The position numbers and the translations under genes are program-made. Shown here piece after piece: positions 62,835 through 64,000 of a DNA stretch of 64,000 nucleotides; position 1 is the first letter of the stretch, and every line of letters starts with the position of its first letter. The notes below the pieces were generated by a model, which saw only the letters and a program-made list of their open reading frames with translations, did not search any database and was not told the DNA's origin. The stretch comes from Rubrivivax sp. (GTDB taxonomy: Bacteria; Pseudomonadota; Gammaproteobacteria; Burkholderiales; Burkholderiaceae_C). The DNA is taken from positions 1 to 64,000 of the forward strand of contig JALHMT010000017.1 of assembly GCA_022843905.1 (NCBI GenBank), read 5' to 3'.

Positions 62835-64000
62835 CGCCGACCGCCACGCCCAGACGGGCCATGCGGTAGCGCATCTGGCGCAACGAGAGGCCCAGGCTCG
62901 CCCCGGCGGCGGTGCGGTTGTATCGGTGGCGCTCCAGCGCACGGGTCAGGATCTCGCGCTCCACGCCGTCCAGATAGCTCACCAGGTCGGTGGGCAGGGG
63001 CGGGTCGGACTGCGCCACCGGCAGCACCGGCGCGGGCGCGTCGCGCAAGGGCAGCGGTGGCGACGGCTCCGGTTCGCTCAGCGCACTGTCGGCGATGTCG
63101 GGCAGATCGAGGTCGGCCAGTTCGATGACCTCCCCACCCGACAGCGCCACGGCACGATGCAGCAGGTTCTCGAGTTCACGCACGTTGCCGGGAAAGCCGT
63201 AGCGGCGCAGTGCCTCCAGCGCTGCCACCGACAAGCGAGGCACCGGCGTGACACCGGCGTCCCGCGCCAGACGCTCCAGCACGGCAGCGCAGATGGTCAA
63301 CAGGTCGCCCAGCCGCTCGCGAAGCGGCGGCACCGCGATCTGGATGACGTTGAGCCGGTAGAAGAGGTCCTGCCGGAATCGCCCGGCCAGCACTTCGGCG
63401 CCCAGGTCCTTGTGGGTGGCGCTGACGATGCGCACGTTGATCGGTGTCTCGCTCACCGCGCCGAGCGGCCGGACTGCGCGCTCCTGGATGACGCGCAGCA
63501 GCTTGCTCTGCATGGCCACCGGCAGGTCGCCGATCTCGTCCAGGAACAAGGTGCCGCCCTGCGCTGCCTGCACGAAGCCGATGCGGTCCTCGGTGGCGCC
63601 TGTGAAGGCCCCCTTGCGGTAGCCGAAGAATTCGGCCTCGAGCAGGTGCTCGGGGATGGCGGCGCAGTTCACCGCCACGAAGGGCTGCTCACCGCGCGGC
63701 GACACCTCGTGGATGGCGCGCGCCACCAGTTCCTTGCCGGTGCCCGACTCGCCGCGCACCAGCACCGGGGCCATGCTGCGGGCCACCTTGCCGATGAGGC
63801 CCCGCACCTGCTGCATGGCCATCGAATCGCCGGTGATGCGGTCAATGGTACGGACCGGACCGCGCCTGGGCGCGGCAGCCGGCTTGTCCTCGGGCGCGGG
63901 GGCTGCGGCCGGTTCGGTCGCCGGCCCCCGGCCCAGGGCCGAGGCCACCACGGCGCGGAACTGCTTCAGGTCCACCGGCTTCGTGAGGTAGTCGTAGGCG
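62818..64000 (-). CDS. NtrC-type sigma-54 response regulator, probably PilR (5' end cut by window)
   Basis: The gene continues past the right edge; 393 codons are visible. It begins in the end of a receiver domain (AYDYLTKPVDLKQFRAVVAS, with the conserved Lys). Then comes an Ala/Pro linker, then an AAA domain: Walker A GESGTGKE, GAFTGA (sigma-54 contact), Walker B GGTLFLDEIGDLP, and R-finger region GRFRQDLFYRLN. A Fis-type helix-turn-helix ends the protein (HRYNRTAAGASLGLSLRQMRYR). The Fis domain and the position beside ampD match PilR, activator of type IV pilin genes. No PilS is visible inside the window. Confidence 0.88.
   Translation of the reverse strand, partial: AYDYLTKPVDLKQFRAVVASALGRGPATEPAAAPAPEDKPAAAPRRGPVRTIDRITGDSMAMQQVRGLIGKVARSMAPVLVRGESGTGKELVARAIHEVSPRGEQPFVAVNCAAIPEHLLEAEFFGYRKGAFTGATEDRIGFVQAAQGGTLFLDEIGDLPVAMQSKLLRVIQERAVRPLGAVSETPINVRIVSATHKDLGAEVLAGRFRQDLFYRLNVIQIAVPPLRERLGDLLTICAAVLERLARDAGVTPVPRLSVAALEALRRYGFPGNVRELENLLHRAVALSGGEVIELADLDLPDIADSALSEPEPSPPLPLRDAPAPVLPVAQSDPPLPTDLVSYLDGVEREILTRALERHRYNRTAAGASLGLSLRQMRYRMARLGVAVGDDERS

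Overview
The window is GC-rich, densely coded bacterial chromosome. Gene content and order point to a beta-proteobacterium of the Burkholderiales, most likely the Comamonadaceae or the Rubrivivax/Leptothrix group. Supporting signs are the block aroQ-accB-accC-prmA-DUF3426, a lysine/alanine-rich histone H1-like protein beside nrdB-nrdA, pilR-ampD, the tyrS/M23/anmK/erpA/bactofilin/rpsI-rplM neighbourhood, orphan Bug-type binding proteins and Liv-type ABC transporters. This assignment rests on recognised families and synteny, not on a search. I see no rRNA, tRNA, CRISPR, prophage or insertion sequence. The only mobile-like DNA is a family of short intergenic palindromic repeats.

Layout. 1-5.5 kb: a degenerate HD-GYP protein, then a GntR regulator with a perfect 14-bp palindrome at its promoter, a PhyH-type dioxygenase and a SAF-domain oxidoreductase (probable catabolic operon), then an HDOD protein. 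5.5-9.5 kb (minus): a three-gene TRAP transporter whose large permease carries a proline-rich insert encoded by 30-bp tandem repeats. 9.7-15.6 kb: a Nudix hydrolase, a fused indolepyruvate ferredoxin oxidoreductase with a divergent Lrp/AsnC regulator, and a Crp-type regulator. 15.8-25.3 kb (plus): an acyl-CoA ligase, a full Liv ABC transporter (G, H, M, K, F), two small proteins and a PaaK-like ligase. This reads as an aromatic-acid or branched-acid uptake and CoA-activation operon. 25.5-29.5 kb: a Bug receptor, an unknown protein, dtd, a CDF transporter and tyrS.

29.7-39.1 kb: envelope and housekeeping genes (M23 peptidase, anmK, erpA, bactofilin, DUF6776, rpsI-rplM with a long leader, DUF2726, srkA, htpG). 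39.3-45.1 kb: mpl, a large metzincin-like lipoprotein, yqiA and an SDR. 45.2-56.6 kb: a long plus-strand run (RNB nuclease, TonB-like, aroE, mtgA, unknown, TlpA-like, aroQ, accB, accC, prmA, DUF3426, PfkB kinase) with many 4-bp stop/start overlaps. Between accB and accC lies a decayed duplicate of the accC start. 56.7-64 kb (minus): a histone-like gene with a strong terminator, nrdB, nrdA with two NrdR-type boxes at its promoter, ampD and a truncated pilR.

How they work together: several genes serve peptidoglycan synthesis and recycling (anmK, mpl, ampD, mtgA, M23, bactofilin). Two unlinked groups look catabolic: GntR/PhyH/SAF-oxidoreductase with TRAP, and IOR/Lrp with Crp/ligase/Liv/PaaK-like. 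The most interesting signals are the accC start duplication, the repeat family in the liv gaps, the catalytic-motif losses in the HD-GYP and PaaK-like proteins, and the NrdR/promoter arrangement.
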